Shown here: positions 53,759 through 62,256 of the stretch, piece after piece
How positions within the stretch are numbered: the first letter of the stretch is position 1
Layout of the letters: every line of letters begins with the position of its first letter
Source of the DNA: Priestia filamentosa
GTDB lineage: Bacteria; Bacillota; Bacilli; Bacillales; Bacillaceae_H
DNA: 64,000 nt
Assembly (NCBI RefSeq): GCF_900177535.1
Contig: NZ_FXAJ01000002.1
Location: 1,116,001 to 1,180,000 of the forward strand
Reading direction: 5' to 3'
The notes under the pieces: model-generated
Databases searched by the model: none
What the model saw: only the letters and a program-made list of their open reading frames with translations
Told to the model about the DNA's origin: nothing
Made by a program: the position numbers and the translations under genes

Positions 53759-53764
53759 TATAAT
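53759..53764 (+). promoter_or_regulatory. Extended -10 promoter for Spo0E-like copy 2
   Basis: TGATATAAT (TGn plus TATAAT) 21 bases before the ATG. No clear -35 box. Confidence 0.5.
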
Positions 53765-53784
53765 TCTCCTGTAGGAGATGTCAT

Positions 53785-53970
53785 ATGAATAATTTAGAAC
53801 AACTCCAACTATTCCTCACCCAGACACATCTTAAATATGAACGCTATACGAAACGTTTCGGCTATTATTCACTTAAAACTCGAAAAATTACTCATCAACT
53901 AGAAATCTTACTCCAACTACATAACGAGTATTTCACATATCAGGCACAAAGAAAGAAGCACTCCTCCTAA
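53785..53970 (+). CDS. Spo0E-like small protein with degenerate motif, copy 2
   Basis: 61 aa. MNNLEQLQLFLTQTHLKYER and FGYYSLKTRKITHQLEILL match copy 1 over the full length. The SQELD position reads THQLE, again without the Asp. GTAGGAGAT before the ATG. Separate transcription unit. Confidence 0.55.
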   Translation: MNNLEQLQLFLTQTHLKYERYTKRFGYYSLKTRKITHQLEILLQLHNEYFTYQAQRKKHSS

Positions 53971-54117
53971 TGAGAAGTACTTTACTATATTTTATAAGCT
54001 AATAACATATTAACATGATAAAGTATGAATGTTTTGTCAGTATTCTGTCTCTTTTCTGTCAACACTACTCTAATTATTTCTTGATATGATATACTTTTTA
54101 AAATAGGAGGAATGAAT

Positions 54118-55005
54118 ATGTGGTGTATCCCTGTACATACTAATAATATAAGCTTCACCCGTAAAAAGTTTTCTTCTCATGCAAGTATCATTACCGAATA
54201 TACGGATTCCGAAACCGAATTACATTATTTCACATCAATACATACTAACTCTATTACTGATCCTAAAATAGCCTACTATAAATTGCTGGCTATACTAAAA
54301 TGCTTAAACAGTATAATACGATTACATGGTAATTATGATATTTCGTATCAAGAGGTAGCATTTAAGACAGATTCTAGAGGGAATTTTATAGAAAGATATT
54401 CCCCCAAAAAGAACGAGCACTTTGAATTAGTAGAATATGAGCAGTTATCTAACCCTTTTTCAAAGATAGAGGTTGATTATCCAGAACATCTAGTTTCTAA
54501 CCCTTACCAGGACTTTATGGAACTAGCATCTAAAGATACCATTTTGTGTGCTAATCTTATTTTATACTATCTGGCTAATGAACAAATCCTATTATTTTTG
54601 ATAAATATGAATAAGATTCTAGAGAATATTGTCTATGATATGGAACGTATTTCCCCTAAATCTCAAGCTCACCCTGAAGTGAAACAGGATGTATTACAAT
54701 CTTTGCGTAAGAAGGTAAATGAATATAAAGAGAAAGTAAACAACTACAAGCATTTTATGAACACTGAAGAGGGCTCTGGCCTTTTAAGTCGCCATGGCGT
54801 AAAACATAAGTGGACTTATAAAGATAAAGAACGACCTAGTATGCAAGAAATGGATTATAATTTAGTTCACTTATTAAATAGTTGGCTAAACTATAAATTA
54901 TATCTGTTCAAAGGATATTATTATAATTCAAATGTAATATATCAGGAGCATAAAGATTCTGACAATATCCCTTTAGAAAATATAGATTTCAATTTTGATA
55001 TATAA
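54118..55005 (+). CDS. Hypothetical 295-aa protein
   Basis: Starts MWCIPVHTNNISFTRKKF seven bases after AGGAGG. It is mixed alpha/beta at first, then helical with a lysine-rich stretch (SLRKKVNEYKEKVNNYKHF). No motif recognised. Alone on the plus strand in the accessory island next to the late regulator; a superinfection or defence function is possible but not shown. Confidence 0.65.
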   Translation: MWCIPVHTNNISFTRKKFSSHASIITEYTDSETELHYFTSIHTNSITDPKIAYYKLLAILKCLNSIIRLHGNYDISYQEVAFKTDSRGNFIERYSPKKNEHFELVEYEQLSNPFSKIEVDYPEHLVSNPYQDFMELASKDTILCANLILYYLANEQILLFLINMNKILENIVYDMERISPKSQAHPEVKQDVLQSLRKKVNEYKEKVNNYKHFMNTEEGSGLLSRHGVKHKWTYKDKERPSMQEMDYNLVHLLNSWLNYKLYLFKGYYYNSNVIYQEHKDSDNIPLENIDFNFDI

Positions 55006-55061
55006 AATTACTAGCTTGGGAATTAAATCTACATTATAGGCCAAGTTCTCAAGTTAGCTTT

Positions 55062-55499
55062 CTATAGTATAGATGTTTCTAAATTTAAAATAAAAGCCAA
55101 CTTATAAAAGGCTCTTCCCTTCACCCGATAATATCCACGCTCGCTCATACCTAATTCGTTATAAACCTCATAATCATACTTCTCTTCAAAGCCCATATAG
55201 CGTTCTATAATAATCTGCCGTTCCTTAAAAGATAAGCGATTAACTGCCTGCTGAACTCGTTTTAAAAAAGCATCTCGTTCCCTCTCATAATCAACTCTCT
55301 TGATAACAGCCTCCTCTGTAGAAGAATGATACTCATTTCCAAAGTGTGGAGGAACCAAAGAGTATGTTGCTGTAACCTTTGGAAGCTTTGTCTCTGGTAC
55401 CTGCAGTAAGTATAATCGATACTTTTCCAGAATTCCCTCTACCGCTTTACGAGTCTTCTCACGATCAATTTTTGGTAAGGTAAAGGATAGTTGATTCAT
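55062..55499 (-). CDS. ArpU-family late transcription regulator
   Basis: 145 aa from the ATG at 55499 (MNQLSFTLPKIDREKTRKAV) after GGAGGAG. The C-terminal sigma-like HTH LSFKERQIIIERYMGFEEKY, with ELGMSERGYYRVKGRAFYKL, is the ArpU signature. It is expected to switch on packaging, structural and lysis genes that lie downstream. The larger open frame (to 55664) overlaps the next gene and is not used. Confidence 0.9.
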   Translation of the reverse strand: MNQLSFTLPKIDREKTRKAVEGILEKYRLYLLQVPETKLPKVTATYSLVPPHFGNEYHSSTEEAVIKRVDYERERDAFLKRVQQAVNRLSFKERQIIIERYMGFEEKYDYEVYNELGMSERGYYRVKGRAFYKLAFILNLETSIL

Positions 55500-55621
55500 T
55501 ACTTCTCCTCCTTCTTGTCTGCAACAAATCCATATCTTCTCACACAACGTTGAAACATACATAGATTTTGTTTTAACCACGGACAGCCTTTGCATTGCTT
55601 TACTGTCACTTTGACTTTCAA
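55499..55621 (-). CDS. Small Cys-rich phage protein (40 aa)
   Basis: TTG start at 55621 eight bases after AAAGGAGG. The product contains VKQCKGCPWLKQNLCMFQRC, four or more Cys suitable for zinc. Its stop overlaps the ArpU start (TAATG), so it is co-translated. Similar small zinc proteins precede arpU in other Bacillus prophages. Confidence 0.7.
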   Translation of the reverse strand: MKVKVTVKQCKGCPWLKQNLCMFQRCVRRYGFVADKKEEK

Positions 55622-55645
55622 TCTGATTTCCTCCTTTATAAAATA

Positions 55646-55694
55646 AAAAGAGGACACCAAACAAATGCTTTTTGCACTCATTCAGTGTCCTCCA
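55646..55694 (-). terminator. Hairpin upstream of the arpU pair
   Basis: AGAGGACAC/GTGTCCTCC imperfect stem with T5 on the minus strand. Ends the transcript of the 55710 gene. Confidence 0.6.
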
Positions 55695-55709
55695 GTGAGC
55701 TGGTAGAAC

Positions 55710-56204
55710 TTATTTTTCTATAGACTTTAGGATAGATAAAAATAGTATTCTTCTTTTAGGTAGTAAAATAAAACTTATATATGAAATTCCTATTATGATA
55801 AAACTTAGAATTAACCACATATCCTTAAGTGTATTATAAAATTTGTGAATACCTATTAATTGAAATCCCCCTCCCTGCTCAGCTGATTTCAGAGCAAGTT
55901 GAAGATCAAAATTGTACTGTGCAATACTTAACACTGCAAAAAAAGAACAAATTACTGTTATAAAAGCTACTCCAAAACTGAATAGCAGCTTTAAGTATTC
56001 AGTCCATTTATTTTGGTTTAGTTCAATTTCCGTAATCATAACTTTTACTTCTTCAGTAGAAAGATTGCTTTTAATATACTTTCCAAAGATGAACTTATCA
56101 TTTTGATTTTTAATTCTATGTCCTAGAGCCATTTTCTCCAACCTATTCAAGAATCCTAGAGCATTCTTACTTTTCTTTCTAACGTTGATGATATCAATCA
56201 TCAA
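55710..56204 (-). CDS. Membrane protein with two segments (moron)
   Basis: 164 aa. Basic cytosolic N-terminal 65 residues, then two membrane helices (LKLLFSFGVAFITVICSFFA and DMWLILSFIIIGISYISFIL). The start overlaps the stop of an xtrA-like remnant. Not recognised. Confidence 0.65.
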   Translation of the reverse strand: MMIDIINVRKKSKNALGFLNRLEKMALGHRIKNQNDKFIFGKYIKSNLSTEEVKVMITEIELNQNKWTEYLKLLFSFGVAFITVICSFFAVLSIAQYNFDLQLALKSAEQGGGFQLIGIHKFYNTLKDMWLILSFIIIGISYISFILLPKRRILFLSILKSIEK

Positions 56205-56265
56205 AACTCTTCCCCCTCATCAAACTTAACACGCCTTACCTTCTCCTACTGAGGAGTAACTCCGT
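56201..56265 (-). pseudogene. C-terminal remnant of an XtrA-like gene
   Basis: The minus strand reads VTPQ-stop-EKVRRVKFDEGEEF and a stop, nearly the same as the end of the gene at 60759 (THQGRVKRVKFDEGEEF). It is a partial duplicate with an internal stop, left upstream of the 55710 gene, and may mark an insertion by recombination. Confidence 0.65.
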
Positions 56266-56332
56266 CAAATTTCCTACTCTACTTTATTATACCAATCCAA
56301 ACATATTTTTCATTTAATTTTTGCTCAGAAAA

Positions 56333-56383
56333 TTAAAAAGACACTAAACAAATGTCATCCGTTCATTTAGTGGCCTTTTCCCT
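56333..56383 (-). terminator. Terminator of the 56432 gene
   Basis: Imperfect stem around AAAAAGACACTAAA/TTTAGTGGCCTTTT; a relative of the 55646 hairpin. Confidence 0.55.
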
Positions 56384-56431
56384 TTTTTACTATCACGACA
56401 AATAATATAGAAACTAAGAAAGTAAGTCATA

Positions 56432-56884
56432 TTAATCTTCGTCTTCAACCCACAGTATCCCCATTTTATTGTGATCTATGATAATAACCCCCGTATCAAA
56501 CGTAGATGATGAGATAGAACTCCATTCTTCGAGTCTAAAATGACCTGAGTCTTCGTCAAAATGAGCATTCGTATAATATTCTGCTTGAGAAGAAAGCAAA
56601 CTTATAAAATAATCACAAAGCTCCCCAGCTATAGGTGTAGAATCCAGATCACTATCATAGGCTAAATCCATTGATAAGATATAGGTAATAATCCTTCTTG
56701 CCATTTGCTCATCTACTGAATCCCAATCATTTCCCAATCCTTGATATCCCAGTTGCTTAACAAAATGATTTATATCATCCAAAGAACTATGGTGAGTCCG
56801 TTCCCTCACGCTACAAGTCACTTTTCCTGCATCTCTCTTTGTAAATAATACGTCTCTAAATTCCCCGAAGTCTTTGAAAATCAC
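56432..56884 (-). CDS. Hypothetical acidic protein, possible immunity-like
   Basis: 150 aa with ATG after GGGAGGAG. Acidic, with a middle motif YQGLGNDWDSVDEQMARRII and a C-terminal beta region ending MGILWVEDED. Size and composition fit immunity or accessory proteins. Not recognised. Confidence 0.55.
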   Translation of the reverse strand: MIFKDFGEFRDVLFTKRDAGKVTCSVRERTHHSSLDDINHFVKQLGYQGLGNDWDSVDEQMARRIITYILSMDLAYDSDLDSTPIAGELCDYFISLLSSQAEYYTNAHFDEDSGHFRLEEWSSISSSTFDTGVIIIDHNKMGILWVEDED

Positions 56885-57131
56885 ACTAACTCCTCCCTTG
56901 ATGTAGTTAGATAATCTTTTTATTTTTCCTTATCTAGCCTTTATGTAGAAGTTCATTGTATACCATAGACAGCTTTATTTCACATAAAACCGATTATCGT
57001 ACGTAAAAAGCCATTGAAGATTTTTCCCCTTATCTTCTTGATTGTTGATTCTTCTTTATACAAAAAATTGCCCATAAAAAAGAGGGATACCGAAGCATCT
57101 CTCTTATCCCCTAAAATTAGGAAGGTTATTG

Positions 57132-57683
57132 TTAAGATGGAAGCCTACCTGCTTCAAAATGCGTTGCCATACTGGCAAAAGGACTTGACGGAAATATTCG
57201 ACCAGCACCAGAAGATTGGAAGAAAACTTCCACTCTATCCCCAGCCTGTAATTCAACAATAGTAGTCACTGCTAAGTCTGAAGTTCCTATTCCGGGTACA
57301 AAACTCTCGTTATCTGTAGCTCTTAGAACGTTGTTTACAAAAATTTGCAGAGTAAGAGCGCTAGTTACATTTAAGTTATTAGGATTAAATGCTACACTCG
57401 CAGTAATAGAGTACATGCCACGTTGGTTTGGGACAAATGTAGCTGGAATTTGATATTCATTATTTAAATCAAACTCTACACCTGGATATAAAACTCTTAA
57501 AGGGACATTTGCAGCCACTGGCTGGATGGCAGTTCCAAGAGCTCTAAACCCTGATGATATGCACTCACACTGTGTATTATTTCCTCCTGGATTAACAAAA
57601 TTATTGGGCATACTCTGTCCACCATTTACTACTGATTCTGGGTACCAGGGCATACTCCGACTATTATTTCTTCTTTTTCTCAT
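57132..57683 (-). CDS. C1q/TNF-like jelly-roll protein (BclA C-terminal-like)
   Basis: 183 aa. Disordered basic N-terminus (MRKRRNNSRSMPWYPES, then Gly/Asn-rich), followed by a beta-sandwich of 130 residues: VLYPGVEFDLNNEYQIPATF, RGMYSITASVAFNPN, TIVELQAGDRVEVFFQSSGA. This is the pattern of the trimeric domain of Bacillus exosporium proteins. It may decorate spores of the lysogen or be a phage surface protein. AAAAGGAG before the ATG. Confidence 0.65.
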   Translation of the reverse strand: MRKRRNNSRSMPWYPESVVNGGQSMPNNFVNPGGNNTQCECISSGFRALGTAIQPVAANVPLRVLYPGVEFDLNNEYQIPATFVPNQRGMYSITASVAFNPNNLNVTSALTLQIFVNNVLRATDNESFVPGIGTSDLAVTTIVELQAGDRVEVFFQSSGAGRIFPSSPFASMATHFEAGRLPS

Positions 57684-58475
57684 AATATCACTCCTTTTTT
57701 GCTAGAATATGAATACTAATAGAATAGAGATAGGGACAAAGTGTACAATCTATTAAAAATGTGTCTTTATATTATACTTACTTCTGGTACATGCCTATCA
57801 ATTTATATAATGTATGTATATATCATATTCATACTTAGTTTACATAATCCTTATTATCGGACACGAAAGAGGTTTAGCATCCTTTGGGCACCCATTTTTA
57901 AAAGGTTGGGCGTCTTTTAGACGCCCAACCTTTTTTTGTTACCATAATGATTGTTATCGGCATTGAAAAACGATCCTTAAATCGAAGATCCTTTTTGTTG
58001 TGCTACTTGTTATACTAATATATCAGGGGATCACATATTTTGTTGCATACCAAGACCCTTCGTGTCGAGTGGACATGAATGAAATAGGAGATAAATATTT
58101 CCGCATGATTAGCGCTAAACATGACATTACCGATATATGTTTGTGTAGCCCTCATTGCAATTACTTTGAATATGTTAAATACATCGTTTACTGAGTTAAG
58201 ATATCAAGTATTTAAAGTAAATTCCCACTCGATTTTTTCTAGACTGCTTTAAATACTCTTGATTTATTCATTGTTCAGATAAATACGGAATCTTGATGCT
58301 ATCCCTTATACTTTTCTACCTTTTAGTAAAGAAATGAAATCCGAATTCGGTAGAGAGATTTAATGGGTTACGAATCGTAAATTTCCAGTCGTTGAGACCA
58401 AATGCGAAATGTTGGTGGTACCCCTAACTTAAGTAGTCATAAAAAGATTGCATTTGAAATGCAGTCTTTTTATAA
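57684..58475. other. Intergenic region with two strong hairpins
   Basis: Hairpin AAAAGGTTGGGCGTC and complement at 57900-57937 with T7, and AAAAAGATTGCATTT-type hairpin at 58440-58472 (minus-strand terminator for the repeat gene). The frame at 58000-58194 has no ribosome site and is not supported. Confidence 0.6.
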
Positions 58476-58998
58476 CTAATACCCACGGGGATATATATCA
58501 CTCGGGCAATATTGGGAGGTAGGTTTCCAACGACCATTTCTGCAATAATACCTCATATCACCAATACAAGTTGTGGACCCTTCTTGTTGACATGGGCCTA
58601 TATCATCAGGAAAAGAACCATATTTGTGGCCATGGCTGTAGACCATAACCATATGGTGGCCATGTTGGTGTATTATCACTCTGACAATATTGGGAGGTAG
58701 GTCTCCAACGACCATTTCTACAATAATACCTTATATCACCAATGCAAGTTGTGGACCCTTCTCGACATGGACCTATATCATCAGAAAAAGAACCATATGG
58801 TGGCCATGTTGGTGTATTATCACTCTGACAATACTGGGAGGTAGGTCTCCAACGACCATTTCTACAATAATACCTTATATCACCAATGCAAGTTGTGGAC
58901 CCTTCTCGACATGGGCCTATATCATCAGAAAAAGAACCATATTGTCGCCATGGCTGTGGACCATAAGCAATTTCTTTTCTGTAAAATTCTTCACTCAT
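58476..58998 (-). pseudogene. Cys-rich tandem-repeat protein, frameshifted
   Basis: ATG at 58998 after AGGAGGCG. Three repeats of about 48 residues each read YGSFSDDIGPCREGSTTCIG then DIRYYCRNGRWRPTSQYC, four Cys each. Repeats 1 and 2 are almost identical and 144 bases apart. Between repeats 2 and 3 one extra T (plus strand, 58623-58625) shifts the frame, giving a stop at 58606. The third repeat continues in the other frame to 58476. Function unknown; possibly a disulfide-linked surface or spore protein. The frameshift could be real or a sequence error. Confidence 0.7.
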
Positions 58999-59609
58999 TT
59001 TATCGCCTCCTATTGTCTTGGGTATTTCCCTAAATAGTGTATTATATAATCTATTTTGAGTGCTTTGTCTCTATTTAATTAGGCTTAATGAAGAAGATGC
59101 AATTCGAAACGCATGAGGAAGACCATGCGTTTTTCATCAAAGAAAAATACTTATTTTAAGGGGATAGTAACAAGTTTTTAGACCAATACATATATATAAT
59201 AGGAAATCTCCATAAATTCACCAAAATTTAGCTATGTTGAAAAACAGAGAGGTCCCACTCCAACCTCTCTGTTCTTATGTTGTAATATAGAATAATTGAT
59301 ACTTTATTGAGCAAACTACTTACGATGCGATATAGCATCGCTCTATGACATCTCATTTTGTAACAGAAAAACCTACTGTGCATGGGGTCAGTCCCCATGG
59401 TCAGTAGGTTTTTCTGTTTTTTTAAATGTATACCCTATTCATTTTTAGTTAACATAATTCTCGTTATCGGAAATTTTTTTGTTATTTAATGCTGTACATG
59501 CAATTAAATTACAGCTTAAGTCTTACTATGTTTTAGGTCTATGAACGCTTACTTTTACGTTATATACCATTTACAATAATTAGGAAGTAATCGACATAGG
59601 GAGGTTTAT
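58999..59609. other. Intergenic region with three terminator-like hairpins
   Basis: Hairpins at 59107-59135 (AACGCATG/CATGCGTT, T5), 59243-59275 (AACAGAGAGGT and complement) and 59362-59423. The last is a 17-bp stem whose loop carries a second arm CATGGGG/CCCCATG, with a final T7. No gene found. Confidence 0.65.
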
Positions 59610-59663
59610 ATGAAAAGTAAACTATTAAGCGTAATCACTATTGTGATGGTAATCCTGAATTGA
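59610..59663 (+). CDS. Leader peptide or broken start of the next gene
   Basis: GGGAGG precedes an ATG at 59610 and 17 codons (MKSKLLSVITIVMVILN), whose TGA overlaps the TTG of the next gene. Either a coupled leader or the original 5' end of that gene separated by a small lesion. Confidence 0.4.
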   Translation: MKSKLLSVITIVMVILN

Positions 59664-60517
59664 AGCTATTTAGAGGAGAAAAGCTACTTGTAATGATTAG
59701 TTTGCTTGGATTTGTGCTTGCAATTGGAATTGCTCTTTATGCTTATATATTTGGGAATGTGGTTTTGCCAGAAGGAAACTTAGAACGTGCATTTTCCTTT
59801 GATGTAGCACTGGCATTGTTTCTTTTGTCCATAGCAGCCATTTTACCACTATCGGGTCTAAGTTCACGCAAACGTGCTGCTATTCGTTGGTTTTTTATAC
59901 CTGCCATACTCTATGCCTATGCGATCGAAACAATTCAGCACTTTCGAGGGATTAATCCTCGATTTTCAAGAGTTGCTTCTAACACAGTCGAATCAATTGC
60001 TGGTAATTTATTCGCGCTTGATTCACTATTGATTATGATTGTAGTTGTGCTGCTTGCTATCTCTTTTTATCGAAAAAGACAGACGAATGAACGTCCACTT
60101 GTAGTACTAGGCATCCGGTATGCGTTTTTATCCATCATGTTTGCCTTTGCCGCTGGATTATGGATGAGCGTTCTCCAAAGTCGATATATAGGGGGAACAG
60201 GAAATCTAATTGTCCTTCATGGTCTTGGTTTCCATGCTTTGCAGGCATTGCCGTTGTTAGGATGGCTATCCGAGAAGGCTCATATTAAGAAAAGGCATCC
60301 GGAATGGCTAATCCATGTTGGGAGTTTAGCTTGGACTATTTCTATTCTGTTGATTAGTATACAAACAGTCATAGGACGTTCTGTTTTTGAATGGACAGCT
60401 CTTCCAATCCTTTCTGGCATTATGCTAATTATCTGGTTTTCATCACTTGTTACAGCTGTATTTCATCTGTTTCGGTCAAAGAAGGTGACTCCCGATCTAC
60501 CAGCGCATAGTGACTAA
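59660..60517 (+). CDS. Multi-pass membrane protein, unknown family
   Basis: 285 aa with about eight hydrophobic segments, basic short loops, and the motif LHGLGFHALQALPLLGWL. TTG start overlapping a 17-codon leader. It reads opposite to the neighbouring phage genes and is bounded by strong hairpins on both sides, which looks like inserted cargo. I cannot assign a transport or enzymatic role. Confidence 0.65.
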   Translation: MKLFRGEKLLVMISLLGFVLAIGIALYAYIFGNVVLPEGNLERAFSFDVALALFLLSIAAILPLSGLSSRKRAAIRWFFIPAILYAYAIETIQHFRGINPRFSRVASNTVESIAGNLFALDSLLIMIVVVLLAISFYRKRQTNERPLVVLGIRYAFLSIMFAFAAGLWMSVLQSRYIGGTGNLIVLHGLGFHALQALPLLGWLSEKAHIKKRHPEWLIHVGSLAWTISILLISIQTVIGRSVFEWTALPILSGIMLIIWFSSLVTAVFHLFRSKKVTPDLPAHSD

Positions 60518-60557
60518 TCATTATTAAAGAAGGCATTGTAAGTAAAGATGTATGTTA

Positions 60558-60600
60558 TATGTAACTAGATCTGTATATCGTATACAGATCTAGTTACATA
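60558..60600. other. Perfect 20-bp inverted repeat with 3-base loop
   Basis: The arm TATGTAACTAGATCTGTATA pairs without mismatch to its complement around TCG. No T-run follows. Extremely stable cruciform or hairpin just after the membrane gene. Confidence 0.8.
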
Positions 60601-60622
60601 ATATATCTTCATGGAAGTTAGG

Positions 60623-60668
60623 AAGGCAAAGAACTCTTATAAATAAAGGGTTCTTTGCCTTCCCTTTT
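60623..60668 (+). terminator. Terminator after the membrane gene
   Basis: AAGGCAAAGAAC/GTTCTTTGCCTT followed by CCCTTTTT. Confidence 0.75.
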
Positions 60669-60758
60669 TACTTCATTATGCAAGTTCGTATACATTATTG
60701 ATATAGAAAGCTTTTCTCCCTACTTCAACATAGGAAGAGTGCATAAAAACCTTGTCTT

Positions 60759-60962
60759 TCAAAACTCCTCCCCTTCATCAAACTTAACGCGCTTCACCCT
60801 ACCTTGATGCGTAATAATCTTCGTTTCTCCATGTTGAGGCAACTCTGTTAACTTTGCTTTCCCATCACATACAACCACCGCAAAGCTTCCCCTTGGCTTC
60901 GTCACATCCACTTCTAATTTCATGGTATTCACATCTATTTTAAGTTCTTGTAATTTCATCAA
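60759..60962 (-). CDS. XtrA/YqaO-like phage protein
   Basis: 67 aa: MMKLQELKIDVNTMKLEVDV then VVVCDGKAKLTELPQHGETK and RVKRVKFDEGEEF. Pattern of PBSX XtrA/YqaO proteins, which lie downstream of the replication genes in Bacillus prophages. A broken copy of its 3' end lies at 56201. Confidence 0.75.
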   Translation of the reverse strand: MMKLQELKIDVNTMKLEVDVTKPRGSFAVVVCDGKAKLTELPQHGETKIITHQGRVKRVKFDEGEEF

Positions 60963-61022
60963 AGATTCCTCCTATGGTATAATAATAGTAGCCAACAGAC
61001 TAGGAGGAATCCTGGTCTTTTT

Positions 61023-61232
61023 TTATTTCTTTACCTCGTAACTAATAGAGAATTTTTCTCTTGCATACTTCACATACAAAGCTTCTAACTCCGACAAAGT
61101 TAGCTCATATAGCTGTTCGTTGTACTCTTCCTTGATATATCCTTTGTCAAAAATAAGCTGTTGGATTAATTGTTCTTTTCGTTGTTCAACCGCTCCTTTT
61201 AACTGCATTTCCTCACATCCTGTTGCTCCCAT
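61023..61232 (-). CDS. FbpA-like small protein (Fur-regulated basic protein family)
   Basis: 69 aa. VEQRKEQLIQQLIFDKGYIK and QLYELTLSELEALYVKYARE match the FbpA family pattern (AVE..K..LI..LI.....QLYELTLSELE). The start may be Met9 at 61208. Its 5' end overlaps the previous gene. In hosts, FbpA acts with an iron-sparing RNA; in phages its role is unknown. Confidence 0.7.
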   Translation of the reverse strand: MGATGCEEMQLKGAVEQRKEQLIQQLIFDKGYIKEEYNEQLYELTLSELEALYVKYAREKFSISYEVKK

Positions 61233-61414
61233 TGTTCCATGATTTTCTTTAACCGCTGCCGTTGCAGATACAAATCAATGTTTAGATAATGTTTATCATT
61301 CACTCCCTGACTATCACAGTCAGGACAAGTGGTTGTTTCATATATGCCTCCATGATTATGATGAACCACTCCTACTCCCCTACATAGTTGACACATCCTA
61401 AATTCCTCCTTCAT
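61199..61414 (-). CDS. Small zinc-ribbon phage protein
   Basis: 71 aa with CQLCRGVGVVHH and CPDCDSQGVN, two CxxC knuckles like a DnaJ zinc finger. Overlaps the helicase-loader stop by 4 bases. Common in early regions of skin/PBSX-like phages; function unknown. Confidence 0.7.
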   Translation of the reverse strand: MKEEFRMCQLCRGVGVVHHNHGGIYETTTCPDCDSQGVNDKHYLNIDLYLQRQRLKKIMEQWEQQDVRKCS

Positions 61415-62256
61415 GCTAAACGGTGATTCAATTGACGGCGATCTCCAACAATCTCAACTAGATACTGCTTACACATTTGATAAATTCGTGATCCCAACGC
61501 TTCATCAATATCTAGCAAGTCATCAACTAAGCATTCCGATGAAATGAGGATAGGTTTATGATTAAGGTACCGATAGTTAATGACGGAATAAAGCGTCTTA
61601 ATTTCAAACTCTGTTGCACTTCGCTTAAACAAGTCATCAATAAACAGTACATCTATGTCTTTCATTCGCTCGACCTTACTCTCTAGGTCTTCTAATCTAT
61701 CCTTTAACTCATCAAATCCTTCACGATACGGAAAATACAAAACCGGTATTTGTGATTTCATAAGGTTATTAGCAACCGCACTTAACAGATGAGTCTTCCC
61801 CGCACCTGGGTTTCCTAGTAATGCAATACTGTTTGTTCGGTCTTCCCTCAGTCGGTGAAAGGATTTAAAATACAGTACGGCTTTCTTAAACGCATCCTGA
61901 ATCGGTGCAGGCTTCCCTTCTATGGTGAAGTTATTGAACCCTAATTTTCTAAACTCCTCTGTGATGTGAGAGTTACGAAACAAACGCATAATATTCTTTC
62001 TCTTATAGCACTCACACCGTCTCGCTTGTTCCACAACTTGCTCTACGTTTTTATAAAACAATCCAGTCTTTACTTTCTCCCACACAAAACCTGTATCCTT
62101 ACATATCGCACATTCATAAGAGGTCTCCGATGTCGAGGTCAATGTCGTTCCGGTCTGGGGTTGGTTTATAGAATTCGCTTGTCGTTCGTTTGTCTTTTGG
62201 CGAAGATCGTGGAGCACTTCTTCCATACTTTTGAACCGTTTGTTGGCTTGAAGCAT
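61411..62256 (-). CDS. DnaC/DnaI-type helicase loader
   Basis: 281 aa. Residues 48-90 carry a zinc motif (CAICKDTGFVW, CECYKRKN). The AAA+ domain has Walker A GNPGAGKTH near residue 150, Walker B DVLFIDDLF near 204, and the sensor region ILISSECLVDDLL. It loads the host replicative helicase onto the phage origin. The ATG at 62256, with AAGGAGGG nine bases upstream, lies 143 bases inside the DnaD gene in another frame. Confidence 0.92.
   Translation of the reverse strand: MLQANKRFKSMEEVLHDLRQKTNERQANSINQPQTGTTLTSTSETSYECAICKDTGFVWEKVKTGLFYKNVEQVVEQARRCECYKRKNIMRLFRNSHITEEFRKLGFNNFTIEGKPAPIQDAFKKAVLYFKSFHRLREDRTNSIALLGNPGAGKTHLLSAVANNLMKSQIPVLYFPYREGFDELKDRLEDLESKVERMKDIDVLFIDDLFKRSATEFEIKTLYSVINYRYLNHKPILISSECLVDDLLDIDEALGSRIYQMCKQYLVEIVGDRRQLNHRLA

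Noticed and set aside
58000-58194. 64-codon plus-strand frame between jelly-roll and repeat genes
   Set aside because: No ribosome site and no recognisable pattern, although it contains several Cys.
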